DNA from: an uncultured bacterium
GTDB taxonomy: Bacteria > Bacillota > Clostridia > Lachnospirales > Lachnospiraceae
Reading direction: 5' to 3'
Assembly (NCBI GenBank): GCA_947651225.1
Contig: CANSYK010000008.1
Span: forward strand, 1-64,000
DNA length: 64,000 nt
Part shown: positions 27,476 to 37,569 of the stretch, piece by piece
Layout: each line of letters starts with the position of its first letter
How positions within the stretch are numbered: position 1 is the stretch's first letter
Position numbers and translations under genes: made by a program
The notes under the pieces: generated by a model
Databases searched by the model: none
Told to the model about the DNA's origin: nothing
The model's input: only the letters and a program-made list of their open reading frames with translations

Positions 27476-27515
27476 TGATATATATAATAATATATCAAAA
27501 TGATATATATGTCAA
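27476..27515 (-). promoter_or_regulatory. Promoter overlapped by palindromic PadR-type operator
   Basis: TTGACA (27510-27515) and TATTAT (27487-27492) are spaced by 17 bp. Two palindromes cover them: one at 27476-27497 with TGATATAT arms, and one at 27501-27514 with TGA/TCA ends. A repressor bound here would block the operon directly; PadR at 26099 is the obvious candidate. Confidence 0.7.
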
Positions 27516-27550
27516 GATAAATCATACCATCTTACTTACACCTCTTCATG

Positions 27551-27631
27551 CTACTATTCACGGCTATCCTAAACATCATACGAAAAACCATCCAGCTATG
27601 CCGTCTGGTGCTACAAAAACAGCAGCTTTTA
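27551..27631. repeat. TTACTATTCAC-family element
   Basis: The element begins CTACTATTCACGGCTATCC. It shares about 80 bp with 49158-49236, including the CTATGCCGTCTGG and AAAAACAGCAGC segments. It carries no gene. Confidence 0.75.
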
Positions 27632-27694
27632 GAATTTTTCACTTTTTACTTGCACCAAAAAGAATAACATAGTATGATATTGCCACAAGCTTTA

Positions 27695-27794
27695 GAGTGT
27701 GTTTGAAAATTGTTTTTTAGTAAGATGTACATGCAGATTGTAAGGAAGGATAGTACTAAGAATGAATAGTAACAAGGAATATTCAAACACGCTC
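27695..27794. repeat. 100-bp inverted-repeat element with GAGTGTGTTTGAA ends
   Basis: The left end GAGTGTGTTTGAA and right end TTCAAACACGCTC are inverted copies with one mismatch. The centre is non-coding. It lies just before the DUF3881 gene, whose promoter may be inside it. Confidence 0.65.
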
Positions 27795-27814
27795 CAGGAA
27801 AGGAACCGCATTTT

Positions 27815-28696
27815 ATGCACCGATTTTTACGCGCGATAGGCTTTAGCAATATAAAATCCCGCCAGGAATTGGAACCAATTCTTGGAAAAATTATGAATGA
27901 GCCTGATAAAAAGAAAAAAATACAAGTATCACCAAACTGCCTTTACACGGAATTTGCAATGGAGTTTGGTTCGCAGATTGGCATTACGCTCCGCGGCGAA
28001 TACGATGAGAAGGGCTTTTTTTACATGGAGCATTATTTCCCATACTGTGAAAGCCGCCTGATTACCTCTTCCGAAGACATTACGGTCAACAAACGGGTTG
28101 ATACCAATGCCTTTACTGGAATGTGTGATGACTTACGGCTTGGAATTTCCATGATTTTTTATCTGCAAAATGCAGTAGAATATTTGGAACTTCATTCCGA
28201 AGACAATCTTGCGCACAAAGCAAAACTCACCCTGTCTGGGCTTGCCCTGACTGGTATGATTTTACTTGGTGTCTATCACGATACCTATACACAAAAGCAG
28301 CACAATATACGTTACCAGCGCCGGAACAACCTAATTGCCAAAGCCAGGAACGGTGACCAAAATGCCATTGATGATCTGACACTGGAAGATATTGATATTT
28401 CTGCCAAAATACATAACCGTATTCAGGAGGAAGATTTATATTCGCTGGTGGAAACCAGTTTTATCCCTTATGGTTCAGAATCTGACCATTATTCTATTCT
28501 AGGTACAATTGTGAACTGGTCTGTTGTTACCAATACATATACCAATGAAGAAGTCTGCCAGATGCTTTTAAACTGCAACGAAATCCTGATTACTGTATGC
28601 ATTAACAAACTGGACCTACTTGGCGAACCGATGATTGGACGCCGCTTTAAAGGAATTATCTGGATGCAGGGGCATGCCGACTTCCAAAAATTTTAG
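27815..28696 (+). CDS. DUF3881-family protein
   Basis: The 293-residue protein begins MHRFLRAIGFSNIKSRQELE, which I recognise as the conserved start of the DUF3881 family of Lachnospiraceae. It is soluble, with no signal or membrane segment. Conserved-looking parts are CESRLITSSEDI and YSILGTIVNW. The function is unknown. It is convergent with the PBP gene, and both stop codons lie in one hairpin. Confidence 0.82.
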   Translation: MHRFLRAIGFSNIKSRQELEPILGKIMNEPDKKKKIQVSPNCLYTEFAMEFGSQIGITLRGEYDEKGFFYMEHYFPYCESRLITSSEDITVNKRVDTNAFTGMCDDLRLGISMIFYLQNAVEYLELHSEDNLAHKAKLTLSGLALTGMILLGVYHDTYTQKQHNIRYQRRNNLIAKARNGDQNAIDDLTLEDIDISAKIHNRIQEEDLYSLVETSFIPYGSESDHYSILGTIVNWSVVTNTYTNEEVCQMLLNCNEILITVCINKLDLLGEPMIGRRFKGIIWMQGHADFQKF

Positions 28697-28737
28697 GGCA
28701 TGTTTGAAAGAAAAGCAAATTTCCAAACATGCCCTAA
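28693..28737. terminator. Shared terminator hairpin holding both stop codons
   Basis: TTAGGGCATGTTTG and CAAACATGCCCTAA form a perfect 14-bp stem. The stop of the DUF3881 gene and the stop of the PBP gene both lie inside the stem. The arms resemble the AGAGCGTGTTTGA repeat family. Confidence 0.75.
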
Positions 28738-31280
28738 TGTTTTAGTTCGCAAATATCGTTTCCAATATTTTGTTCCACTATATTTTGGTAATCATCTGTT
28801 CTAGTAACCTCGCTCTTTTGCAATAATACCTTATAATAACGCTCCTGTTTTGGACAGCGTTCTGTTGCAAATTTCTGGCTCTCTTTACAGAAAGCATATC
28901 GTACATGGCAGCTACAGTTTAATTTTGGTTCTGTTCCCTTTACAAAATATTCTTTTGCCAATGCGTCACCGCCCTCTGCCTTATCGCAGAGTCCTTGTAC
29001 CGCAAGCTTTCCACATTTGCTGCAAATCCAGGCTGAAGTAATTCCATCTGGCATCCGAAAATTTCCTTTTGTCTTTTTTTCTTTTTGATGAATCCGCTCC
29101 ATTATTTCTTTCCAGATGGTGATATGGCAATCAGAAAGTTCCTGACTGACATTTTCATCTCTTCCAATCCAGATTCCCGCCGTATAATATGGTGTATAAC
29201 CTTCAAACCAGAAATCGGTATTTCCCTCGGTATGTCCGGCATTCCCTGCCTGAGCCATATTTTTTATCGTATCAAACTGTGCTGTCTTCCCTGTCCCATC
29301 TTTTACAACATCTTCCATGGCATCAGTCAGAAGCCATGCCGTACTTTCCTTTAATATACGCCGTGATGCCTGCTCATTTTCTAAAAGGACATTTCCATAA
29401 CGGTCAATAATTTTTGTATAAAAGCCAGGTTTTTTATATACTCCATTATTGGCAATTGACGCATACGCCGCTGTAAGCTCCAGATTGGTAACTCCTTCAT
29501 TTAATTCACCAAGAGCAAGCTGAAGCTGTAAATCCGTATACACCTGACCTTCTTCATTTTTCTTCTGTTCTATAATCGTTGTCAACGAAAACTTCTTTAA
29601 AAACTCATACCCTGTCTGCACAGAAACCTTTTCTAACGTTTTAACCGCCGGAATATTTTCAGAACCCGTAATCGCCTCACGCAGCGTCATCAACCCATGA
29701 TAAGGACTCCCTTCCCACTTTCTGACCTGTGTATTCGTTCCCGGATAAAAATATGCTGTGTCATCCTCCACATTTCCTAATGTAATGCCCGCCGTATCCA
29801 GTGCTGGTGCATAAGTTGAAAGCATTGCCAGGGAAGAGCCAGGCTGGCGTTTCAGCTCTGTCGCACGGTTCTCATCTGTATTCGCCTCTTTTTTTCCACG
29901 CCCGCCAACAATTGCCTTCACCTGCCCGGTAGCCTGCTCTATTAAAACAAAGGAAGCCTGCGGCTGCTTAATTAACTGAATTTTTTCCGCAAGCACCTCG
30001 CAATCCGCCTTTAATACAAAATTTTTAAATTCCCTGATATATTTTTGCGGTTTCCCCGTCTTTTTAAAATAGAGGGAAATATCTTTTCCCTTCTTTTCCA
30101 TATAATAATTTTTAACGTCAATTTCACTATATTCTTTTTTCGTTCCTCCCTGGCTGACCGCAAGATAATAGGACAGATACGACCGTGCGGTATCCGGATA
30201 ATAGCTGTCTGTATTAATCACTTCATCACAGATTTCCTGCAAAGAAGAATCCTGGCAGGAATGAATCTTAAGCCCTCCATGGTACAGCGCATTATACGCC
30301 TCTGTCTGGGAATATCCAAGCTTTTCCTTTAAATCCCTTATCACCTGGGCGTTTACAGCATCTGCGTAATAGGAATCTACATAGTCCGCCCCATCCACCT
30401 TTATACTGTCCACATTCTGAATCCGAAGGTAGACATCATCCCCCAGGGCATCCTCATAATCCTCTTCTGAAATGCATTCTGCCTCTAACATTGCTTTTAA
30501 AACATTCTGACGCCTCTGCTCATTATTTTCCTGTTGGGAAACCGGGCTGTATTTTTCAGGATCTGATACAATGGATGCCAAAACCGCTGCTTCTGAAATG
30601 TTGACATCTGCAATATCTTTGTCAAAATATTTTGATGCAGCCGCCTGCACCCCCATAATATTCTGTCCCATATTAACCGTATTCAGATAATATTCCAAAA
30701 TCTGTGATTTATCTAATGCATCCTCCAGTTCAATCGCCAAATATTGTTCCTGTATTGCTTTTGTTAAGCGGCCAAGAAAGGTTGCCGTATCATTTCCATT
30801 TAGTACCTGGTTCTGAATCAATTGTTGCGTAATCGTCTTGCTTTTTACATTTTCCTTTTCTCCGACTACACCAGAATAAACAGACTGGACAATCCCCAAC
30901 ATATCCACCCCGTGGTGCTCATAAAAACGCCTGTCCTCCGCCACAATAAACGCATCCTGCACGCATTTGGGAACCTGGTCAACGGAAGCATATTCATAGG
31001 ATAAATCCTGTGCTGAAAGCACCTGAATAACATTTCCATTGCTGTCATATATTTCACTTGCCTGTCCCATTGTCATAATATCAATGGATTCTGCCTTTGG
31101 CGTACTGTCAACTACTCCACGGACTGCGCCAACCAGTCCAAAAATAAACAGCAAAAGAAGCGTAATTGCTCCGATACCGGGGCAATACGCTATCCATTCT
31201 TCGATACGGTACTTCATTTTTTCCGTTTTCGACATAATTCTCTTTTGCTTTTTCTTAATCTCCTGCTGGCTATAATTCAT
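28734..31280 (-). CDS. PBP1A-like protein with intact transglycosylase and degenerate transpeptidase sites
   Basis: The 848-residue protein has a cytoplasmic N-terminus, one membrane helix at about 36-52, a GT51 transglycosylase domain with EDRRFYEHHGVD (Glu115) and KTITQQLIQNQ, then a penicillin-binding domain. The usual SxxK motif reads Ser482-Ser-Leu-Ala485 in RQPGSSLAML, and the usual KTG reads Asn680-Ala-Gly in QAGNAGHTEG. SxN is kept (GSEN). Both catalytic lysines are therefore absent, and transpeptidation is unlikely. It should still polymerise glycan strands. A Cys-rich tail (CSKC, CSCH) follows. The frame is complete, so this is not simple decay. Confidence 0.88.
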   Translation of the reverse strand: MNYSQQEIKKKQKRIMSKTEKMKYRIEEWIAYCPGIGAITLLLLFIFGLVGAVRGVVDSTPKAESIDIMTMGQASEIYDSNGNVIQVLSAQDLSYEYASVDQVPKCVQDAFIVAEDRRFYEHHGVDMLGIVQSVYSGVVGEKENVKSKTITQQLIQNQVLNGNDTATFLGRLTKAIQEQYLAIELEDALDKSQILEYYLNTVNMGQNIMGVQAAASKYFDKDIADVNISEAAVLASIVSDPEKYSPVSQQENNEQRRQNVLKAMLEAECISEEDYEDALGDDVYLRIQNVDSIKVDGADYVDSYYADAVNAQVIRDLKEKLGYSQTEAYNALYHGGLKIHSCQDSSLQEICDEVINTDSYYPDTARSYLSYYLAVSQGGTKKEYSEIDVKNYYMEKKGKDISLYFKKTGKPQKYIREFKNFVLKADCEVLAEKIQLIKQPQASFVLIEQATGQVKAIVGGRGKKEANTDENRATELKRQPGSSLAMLSTYAPALDTAGITLGNVEDDTAYFYPGTNTQVRKWEGSPYHGLMTLREAITGSENIPAVKTLEKVSVQTGYEFLKKFSLTTIIEQKKNEEGQVYTDLQLQLALGELNEGVTNLELTAAYASIANNGVYKKPGFYTKIIDRYGNVLLENEQASRRILKESTAWLLTDAMEDVVKDGTGKTAQFDTIKNMAQAGNAGHTEGNTDFWFEGYTPYYTAGIWIGRDENVSQELSDCHITIWKEIMERIHQKEKKTKGNFRMPDGITSAWICSKCGKLAVQGLCDKAEGGDALAKEYFVKGTEPKLNCSCHVRYAFCKESQKFATERCPKQERYYKVLLQKSEVTRTDDYQNIVEQNIGNDICELKH

Positions 31281-31290
31281 ATTTTTCTAT

Positions 31291-32568
31291 CTAGCGATAA
31301 ATGATATCGCTCCTTTTCGGACCATTAGATACCATTGTAACAGGTACGCCAATCTCCTTTTCAATAAATTCAATATACTTTCTGCAGTTTTCAGGAAGCT
31401 TACCATATTCTGTAATCCCACTGATATCACAGTTCCATCCCGGCAATACCTCTAAAACAGGCTTTGCCTTCGCAAGCTTTGCCGTAACAGGGAATTCCTT
31501 CTCAACCCTGCCATCAATCTCATAACCTGTGCAGACAGGAATCTCTTCGAGATAGTCTAGACAATCTACAGCCGTAAGGACAACGTCCGTAGCGCCCTGA
31601 ATCCGGCATCCATAGCGGCTTGCCACCGTATCAAACCATCCCATTCGGCGTGGACGCCCTGTTGTAGCGCCATACTCTCCGCTGTCTCCTCCATGCTTCC
31701 GAAGCTCCTCTGCCACTTTTTCATCTAAAATCTCACTGACAAATTCTCCAGCACCAACCGCACTCGAATATGCTTTCACTACAGTAACAATCTTCTTTAT
31801 CTCATATGGCGGGACTCCAGCACCAATTGCACCATATGCAGCTAGTGTGGAGGAGGAAGTGACCATTGGATAAATTCCATGGTCTGGATCTTTTAAGGAA
31901 CCAAGCTGTCCCTCTAACAAGATATTTTTTCCTTCCGCAATCGCCTTACACAAGTAAGCAGAAACATCACAGACATATGGCGCAATCATATCTCTGTATT
32001 GATGAAGTGTATCTAACAGCTTCCATGCTTCTAACTCTGGCTTATGATACAAATGTTTTAATATAACATTTTTCTGGGCACAGATACTTTCTACTTTATC
32101 TCCCAATATTTCATCATTAAACAGCTCTGATACCTGAATGCCAATTTTTGCATATTTATCTGAATAAAATGGAGCAATTCCTGACTTTGTGGAACCAAAC
32201 GATTTCTTCCCCAGCCGTTCTTCCTCATACTGGTCAAACGCCATATGGTATGGCATCAAAATCTGCGCCCTGTCAGAAACTAAAACTTTCGGTTCCGGCA
32301 CACCACGTTCCACCAGCGACTTAATCTCATCGCAAAGATAAGGGATATTTAAGGCAACACCATTTCCAATAATACTTACTGTATGGTCGTAAAATACTCC
32401 AGATGGAAGCAGATGCAATGCAAATTTTCCATAATCATTAATAATTGTATGACCTGCATTGCTTCCTCCCTGAAAACGGACAATAATATCAGACTTTTCT
32501 CCAAGCATATCTGTTATCTTGCCCTTTCCTTCATCTCCCCAGTTTGCTCCAACAATAGCTGTTACCAT
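31291..32568 (-). CDS. purA: Adenylosuccinate synthetase
   Basis: PurA joins IMP and aspartate using GTP, the first step to AMP. The 425-residue enzyme starts MVTAIVGANWGDEGKGKITD, which holds the GTP loop and catalytic Asp; FQGGSNAGHT and TGRPRRMGW are also present. The ATG at 32568 has GGAGG upstream; the longer frame from 32625 has none. The stop lies ten bases from the PBP start, in the same direction. Confidence 0.97.
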   Translation of the reverse strand: MVTAIVGANWGDEGKGKITDMLGEKSDIIVRFQGGSNAGHTIINDYGKFALHLLPSGVFYDHTVSIIGNGVALNIPYLCDEIKSLVERGVPEPKVLVSDRAQILMPYHMAFDQYEEERLGKKSFGSTKSGIAPFYSDKYAKIGIQVSELFNDEILGDKVESICAQKNVILKHLYHKPELEAWKLLDTLHQYRDMIAPYVCDVSAYLCKAIAEGKNILLEGQLGSLKDPDHGIYPMVTSSSTLAAYGAIGAGVPPYEIKKIVTVVKAYSSAVGAGEFVSEILDEKVAEELRKHGGDSGEYGATTGRPRRMGWFDTVASRYGCRIQGATDVVLTAVDCLDYLEEIPVCTGYEIDGRVEKEFPVTAKLAKAKPVLEVLPGWNCDISGITEYGKLPENCRKYIEFIEKEIGVPVTMVSNGPKRSDIIYR

Positions 32569-32669
32569 AATCTGTTCCTCCATTCTACCACATTTTCTGC
32601 GGCATGCCCCAAGTAATGAATCCATTACTAAAGGTACTGATTTTCATACATTCCCTTAATAAGTATAAC

Positions 32670-33857
32670 CTAATCTACTATTCTGTCAATAGTTATTAAA
32701 CGTTCCCTTGCCAAATCATGATATGTATCTCCTACCCTTACCAATGGCTTCGACAATTCTTCTGTGTTCATCATAACAATTGTGCCAATCTCACCTGTGC
32801 TTAACCCGACCTTCGTATTCAAATGTGCCTGCACTACAGTAGATAAAAATGGCCAAAAATACTCTGCATCATATTTAAACCGTCCCTCCCCTTCAAACAT
32901 ACGGATTACTTCAAAAGGACAGAGTGCTTTTCTGTAAGGACGATCCGAAGTCATCGCATCATAGGTATCTGCTACTGCTATAATTCTTGCAAATGGACTA
33001 ATCTGATCCATATGATAACCCCCTGGATAACCGCTTCCGTCACACCGTTCATGGTGGCGCATTGCCGCCTCAGCAATCCTTGGATCCAGATTCATTCCCT
33101 TTAAAAGGTTATTGCCATGTAGAACATGTGTCTTAACTACATTCATTTCCGGCAGCGTCAGATGTTCCTTTTTCTGTAATATATCATCCGGAATCATCAT
33201 TTTACCAATATCACAGAGAAGCCCCGCAAGCGTCAGCACTTCCAGATCCTCCTCTGACATCTTTGGAACAACAAGACGGCCAATAACATTTGCCAAAAGA
33301 GATACATTCATACTATGGACATAAGTTACATCATCATATCCCTTCATACATTGCAACATATCCAGAATATGCAGGCTATTACGACTTTTTGACACAACAT
33401 CCTGTACGTCCTCCAGAATTGTCTTTGTATCAATTTCTTCGTTTTCCATTACAGCACGGTTAAACGAATCCTTCATATGATCCACAGTTTCTGTAAAAGA
33501 CTGGCTAAACTCCTTGTACTCCTTTGTTTCTCTGACAGCCTCGAAGTGGCTTTTTTTCGCAGCATCTTTTAAATGCGGCTCTTTTGGCGCAAAGTCCACC
33601 TCCAAACCTTTTGCCGGCTTTTCGATAACTTCCGGCTTTCCTTCTTCAGAAATCTGCTCTCCAAGAAGAGGGGTCTTTCCATCTTCCCCAACCTTGATGC
33701 GGATTGCAAAAACTGAGTGATCTTTTAATGACTCAATAATATCCTCTGTTAAAATAGTTCCTTCTGTGAATAAAAGCTGACCATCTGACGTATGCACATC
33801 TTCCGATGCAATCATACCAACAACAAGACGCGCCGTTAAAACTCTTTTCCCAGCCAT
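32670..33857 (-). CDS. HD-GYP-like protein with a CD in place of the HD dyad
   Basis: The 395-residue cytoplasmic protein has an N-terminal region with DUF3391-like features, a charged linker, and a C-terminal HD-GYP domain. The GYP motif is intact (HHERCDGSGYPGG, Tyr277). The metal-binding HD dyad reads Cys215-Asp216 in AGLLCDIGKM, where HDIGK is normal. HD-GYP enzymes hydrolyse cyclic di-GMP; loss of the His ligand may abolish or change this, leaving a binding or regulatory role. It lies between purA and purB on the same strand. Confidence 0.88.
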   Translation of the reverse strand: MAGKRVLTARLVVGMIASEDVHTSDGQLLFTEGTILTEDIIESLKDHSVFAIRIKVGEDGKTPLLGEQISEEGKPEVIEKPAKGLEVDFAPKEPHLKDAAKKSHFEAVRETKEYKEFSQSFTETVDHMKDSFNRAVMENEEIDTKTILEDVQDVVSKSRNSLHILDMLQCMKGYDDVTYVHSMNVSLLANVIGRLVVPKMSEEDLEVLTLAGLLCDIGKMMIPDDILQKKEHLTLPEMNVVKTHVLHGNNLLKGMNLDPRIAEAAMRHHERCDGSGYPGGYHMDQISPFARIIAVADTYDAMTSDRPYRKALCPFEVIRMFEGEGRFKYDAEYFWPFLSTVVQAHLNTKVGLSTGEIGTIVMMNTEELSKPLVRVGDTYHDLARERLITIDRIVD

Positions 33858-33887
33858 AATACCTCCATCCTATAGTAATATAGTTCC

Positions 33888-35342
33888 TTATACATTGATT
33901 TCTGCTTTTATGCCAAGAACTTCCTGATTGGCATCCAGAATCGGCCGCACCTCTTCCTCAATAAACTCTTTTACCTGGGAAGCAGCACGCCCTGTATATC
34001 TTCCTGGTTCCATCGCCGCTTTTAGCTCCTCAATTCCCATTGGAAATTCATCATCTTCCGCAATCAGTTCCAACAAATTATTTTCTTTGCCATACACTTT
34101 CACATTTTTTCCGGCTTCCATAGAAAGTGTACGAATTTTTTCATGTAGTTCCTGTCTATTTCCACCTGCTTTTACTGCATCCATCATAATATTTTCCGTT
34201 GCCATAAATGGAAGTTCAGACATCAGTCTCTTTTCAATCACTTTGTCATATACAACAAGTCCATCTACTACATTTAACAGTAAATCTAAAATACCATCTG
34301 TCGCCAGAAACCCTTCTGGAATACTAATTCTCTTATTGGCGGAATCATCCAGCGTGCGCTCAAACCACTGACATGCAGAAGTAAACATACCATTGGTGAC
34401 ATCTGACATAACATAACGTGAAAGAGAGGCAATTCTCTCGCTCCGCATTGGATTTCTTTTATATGCCATCGCAGAAGAACCAATCTGGTTCTTCTCAAAA
34501 GGCTCTTCAATCTCCTTTAAGTGCTGTAAAAGACGAATATCATTGGAAAATTTATGGGCGCTTGCCGCAATCCCTGCCAATACATTTAGCACACGGATAT
34601 CTAACTTACGGGAATAGGTCTGCCCAGAAACAGGAAAGCAGGAATCAAATCCCATCTTTGTAGCAATCAGACGGTCGAGCTGTTTTACCTTTTCCTCATC
34701 ACCGTCAAATAACTCCATAAAACTTGCCTGTGTCCCTGTTGTTCCTTTAGAGCCAAGCAGCTTCATTGTTGAAAGCACATACTCTACATCTTCCAGATCC
34801 ATTAAAAACTCTTGTAACCAGAGTGTTGCACGTTTTCCTACTGTTGTAGGCTGTGCAGGCTGGAAATGGGTAAACGCCAACGTTGGAAGTTCCCTGTATT
34901 TCATTGCAAATTGGGAAAGCTCATCAATCACATTGATCAATTTAGAACGAACCAGTTTTAATGCCTCTGTCATCACAATCACATCGGTATTGTCCCCTAC
35001 ATAACAGGAAGTCGCACCTAGATGAATAATCCCTGCCGCTTTCGGACACTGCTGCCCATAGGCATAAACATGTGACATTACATCATGCCTTACTTTCTTT
35101 TCCCTCTCTTTTGCCACTTCATAATTAATATCCTCTGCATGGCTTTTCAGTTCTTCAATCTGCTCTTTCGTAACAGCCAGGCCGCCCTGTTCATTTTTAA
35201 GCCCCAACTCGTTTTCCGCTTCAGCCAACGCAATCCAGAGACGCCTCCATGTCTTAAATTTCTTATCTGGTGAAAAAATATACTGCATCTCTTTGCTGGC
35301 ATAACGCTCTGAAAGAGGGCTTGTATATCTGTCATTACTCAT
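33888..35342 (-). CDS. purB: Adenylosuccinate lyase
   Basis: PurB cleaves SAICAR and adenylosuccinate, releasing fumarate. The 484-residue protein shows the family signature [15 protein letters not shown] and [12 protein letters not shown]. It is a little longer than the B. subtilis enzyme and resembles the longer type. The stop codon is the TAA of TAAGGAACTA. It lies 18 bp downstream of purF and probably shares its transcript. Confidence 0.96.
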   Translation of the reverse strand: MSNDRYTSPLSERYASKEMQYIFSPDKKFKTWRRLWIALAEAENELGLKNEQGGLAVTKEQIEELKSHAEDINYEVAKEREKKVRHDVMSHVYAYGQQCPKAAGIIHLGATSCYVGDNTDVIVMTEALKLVRSKLINVIDELSQFAMKYRELPTLAFTHFQPAQPTTVGKRATLWLQEFLMDLEDVEYVLSTMKLLGSKGTTGTQASFMELFDGDEEKVKQLDRLIATKMGFDSCFPVSGQTYSRKLDIRVLNVLAGIAASAHKFSNDIRLLQHLKEIEEPFEKNQIGSSAMAYKRNPMRSERIASLSRYVMSDVTNGMFTSACQWFERTLDDSANKRISIPEGFLATDGILDLLLNVVDGLVVYDKVIEKRLMSELPFMATENIMMDAVKAGGNRQELHEKIRTLSMEAGKNVKVYGKENNLLELIAEDDEFPMGIEELKAAMEPGRYTGRAASQVKEFIEEEVRPILDANQEVLGIKAEINV

Positions 35343-35360
35343 ATTTTTACCTCACTTCTT

Positions 35361-36800
35361 CTATTTCTCGTATTCTCCCCGAATATCTTCCTCTGGCGGC
35401 TTTACCGGATATTCTCCCGAAAAACAGGCATGACAATATCTGTCATCCCCTTCTATCAGTTCATTTAAACGATTCTGCTCAAGATATCCCAAAGAATCCG
35501 CACCTACTATTTTTGCAATTTCATCTACAGAATGGTTATAGGCAATCAACTGACTACTGGATGGAACATCCGTCCCAAAATAGCATGGATAACGGAATGG
35601 AGGCGAACTAATCCGCACATGGACCTCCGTCGCCCCGGCATCTTTCAGCATCTTCACAATACGTGCGCTTGTCGTTCCACGTACAATGGAATCATCCACC
35701 ATAACCACCCGTTTTCCCTTTACCACCTCTTTTAGCACATTCAGCTTCACCATTACACTGGATTCCCTTGCCGACTGTTTTGGTTTGATAAAGGTTCTGC
35801 CCACATAGCTGTTTTTGACAAAGGCTGTTCCATACGGAATTCCCGATTCCATAGAAAATCCCATTGCCGCCGCATTTCCTGATTCAGGAACTCCGACAAC
35901 AATATCTGCCTTGGCAGGATATGTCTGCGCCAGAATACGTCCTGCCACAATCCTGGAACTGTGTACACAGACACCGTCAAAATAGCTGTCTGGTCTTGCA
36001 AAATAAATATATTCAAAAATACACCTTGCAGGCTTTTCAATCGCCATGCTCTTATCTGATTCAATCCCTTTTCCTGTGATTGTAACAATCTCTCCTGGCT
36101 CTACATCACGTACAAAGGTCGCTCCAATTGTATCTAACGCACAGGTTTCTGACGCCAAAATATACGCATTATCTCTCTTTCCAATACAAAGTGGATGAAA
36201 CCCATGTGGATCTCTGGCTCCGATCAACTTTCTTGGACTGGCAACTACCAAAGAATACGCCCCGGAAAGCTTTTTCATCGCATTCTTTACGGCATCCTCC
36301 GCTGTACCTGTATTCAAACGCTCCCGTGCAATCAGGTAGGCAATCACCTCTGAATCAATTGTTGTCTGGAAAATCGCACCACTCAGTTCCAGTTCTTCCC
36401 TTAACCGCACCGCATTGACCAGATTTCCATTGTGCGCTACCATAAGCGTCCCCTTGATGTAATTTAATACCAAAGGCTGTATGTTCTCTGCAATGCTGGC
36501 TCCTGCCGTAGAGTACCGGACATGGCCGACACCGATGTCACCTTTCATCTGTTCCAGTCTTTCCGAATCAAAAACCTCATTTACAAGTCCCATTCCCTTA
36601 CAGGTGCTGGCATTCCGCTTTGGTCCATCTGTCCTGCTGACCGCAATACCACAACTTTCCTGCCCCCTGTGCTGCAGGGAAAATAATCCATAATAGATAG
36701 ACGATGCCACATCATTTCCGTCTAAATCGTACATCCCGAATACGCCGCATTCTTCTTTTAGCTTTGAATCTTCTATTCCGTTATTCATCTTTGTCTCCAT
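35361..36800 (-). CDS. purF: Amidophosphoribosyltransferase
   Basis: PurF makes phosphoribosylamine from PRPP and glutamine, the committed step of purine synthesis. The 479-residue protein has a short propeptide before the nucleophile Cys in EECGVFGMYD, the PRPP loop VVMVDDSIVRGTTS, and Cys residues in the tail (CHACFSGEYP) typical of the [4Fe-4S] Bacillus type. The ATG at 36800 has GGAG five bases upstream. It is 34 bp downstream of purC. Confidence 0.96.
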   Translation of the reverse strand: METKMNNGIEDSKLKEECGVFGMYDLDGNDVASSIYYGLFSLQHRGQESCGIAVSRTDGPKRNASTCKGMGLVNEVFDSERLEQMKGDIGVGHVRYSTAGASIAENIQPLVLNYIKGTLMVAHNGNLVNAVRLREELELSGAIFQTTIDSEVIAYLIARERLNTGTAEDAVKNAMKKLSGAYSLVVASPRKLIGARDPHGFHPLCIGKRDNAYILASETCALDTIGATFVRDVEPGEIVTITGKGIESDKSMAIEKPARCIFEYIYFARPDSYFDGVCVHSSRIVAGRILAQTYPAKADIVVGVPESGNAAAMGFSMESGIPYGTAFVKNSYVGRTFIKPKQSARESSVMVKLNVLKEVVKGKRVVMVDDSIVRGTTSARIVKMLKDAGATEVHVRISSPPFRYPCYFGTDVPSSSQLIAYNHSVDEIAKIVGADSLGYLEQNRLNELIEGDDRYCHACFSGEYPVKPPEEDIRGEYEK

Positions 36801-36834
36801 CACGTCTCCTGCAATTTTCTGCCAGAAAGCCTTT

Positions 36835-37548
36835 TTACTTAATCAGACCAATTCTCTTTGCTACTTCCTGGTAAGCATCTTCCACACCGCCAAGATCTCT
36901 GCGGAAACGGTCCTTATCTAACTTTTCATGTGTCTTTTTATCCCAAAAACGGCAAGTATCTGGTGAAATCTCATCTGCCAGAATAATTGTCCCATCACTT
37001 GTCTTACCAAATTCTATTTTAAAATCAATTAACTCAATACCACACTCATCAAAAAACTTCTTTAAAAAATCATTTACCATAAAGGCGTACTTGGTGATAA
37101 TGTCAATATCCTCTCTTGTTGCCGCACCAATCGCAATCGCAAAATAATCGTTAATCAGAGGATCTCCCAAAGCATCATCTTTATAACTGAACTCTAAAGT
37201 TGGGCAGAGAAGTTTAAAACCTTCCTCTATGCCAAGCCTTTTCGAAAAACTTCCGGCTGCCACATTACGAACAATAACCTCTAATGGTATGATTTCAACT
37301 CTTTTTACAGCTGTTTCCCTGTCACTTAGCTCCTCCACATAATGAGTCGGCACTCCGCTTTCTTCAAGCTTTTGGAACAAATAATTTGTCATACGGTTGT
37401 TAATTACACCTTTTCCAACAATTGTTCCCTTTTTCTCGCCATTAAATGCTGTTGCATCGTCCTTGTAATCAACGATAACTACATCCTTATCCTCTGTTTC
37501 AAATACCTTCTTTGCCTTGCCTTCGTAGATCATGTCCAATTTGTTCAT
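36835..37548 (-). CDS. purC: SAICAR synthetase
   Basis: PurC couples CAIR and aspartate with ATP. The 237-residue enzyme starts [18 protein letters not shown] and has [18 protein letters not shown] and [11 protein letters not shown]. The ATG at 37548 lies six bases after GAGGAGG. An upstream in-frame ATG at 37554 is too close to that site. It is the first of the purC-purF-purB run. Confidence 0.96.
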   Translation of the reverse strand: MNKLDMIYEGKAKKVFETEDKDVVIVDYKDDATAFNGEKKGTIVGKGVINNRMTNYLFQKLEESGVPTHYVEELSDRETAVKRVEIIPLEVIVRNVAAGSFSKRLGIEEGFKLLCPTLEFSYKDDALGDPLINDYFAIAIGAATREDIDIITKYAFMVNDFLKKFFDECGIELIDFKIEFGKTSDGTIILADEISPDTCRFWDKKTHEKLDKDRFRRDLGGVEDAYQEVAKRIGLIK

Positions 37549-37569
37549 GTTCATCCTCCTCATTATGCA

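Noticed and set aside
33928..34371. 147-residue Ser-rich open frame on the plus strand
   Set aside because: It is antisense to the purB 3' half, whose signature motifs are clear.
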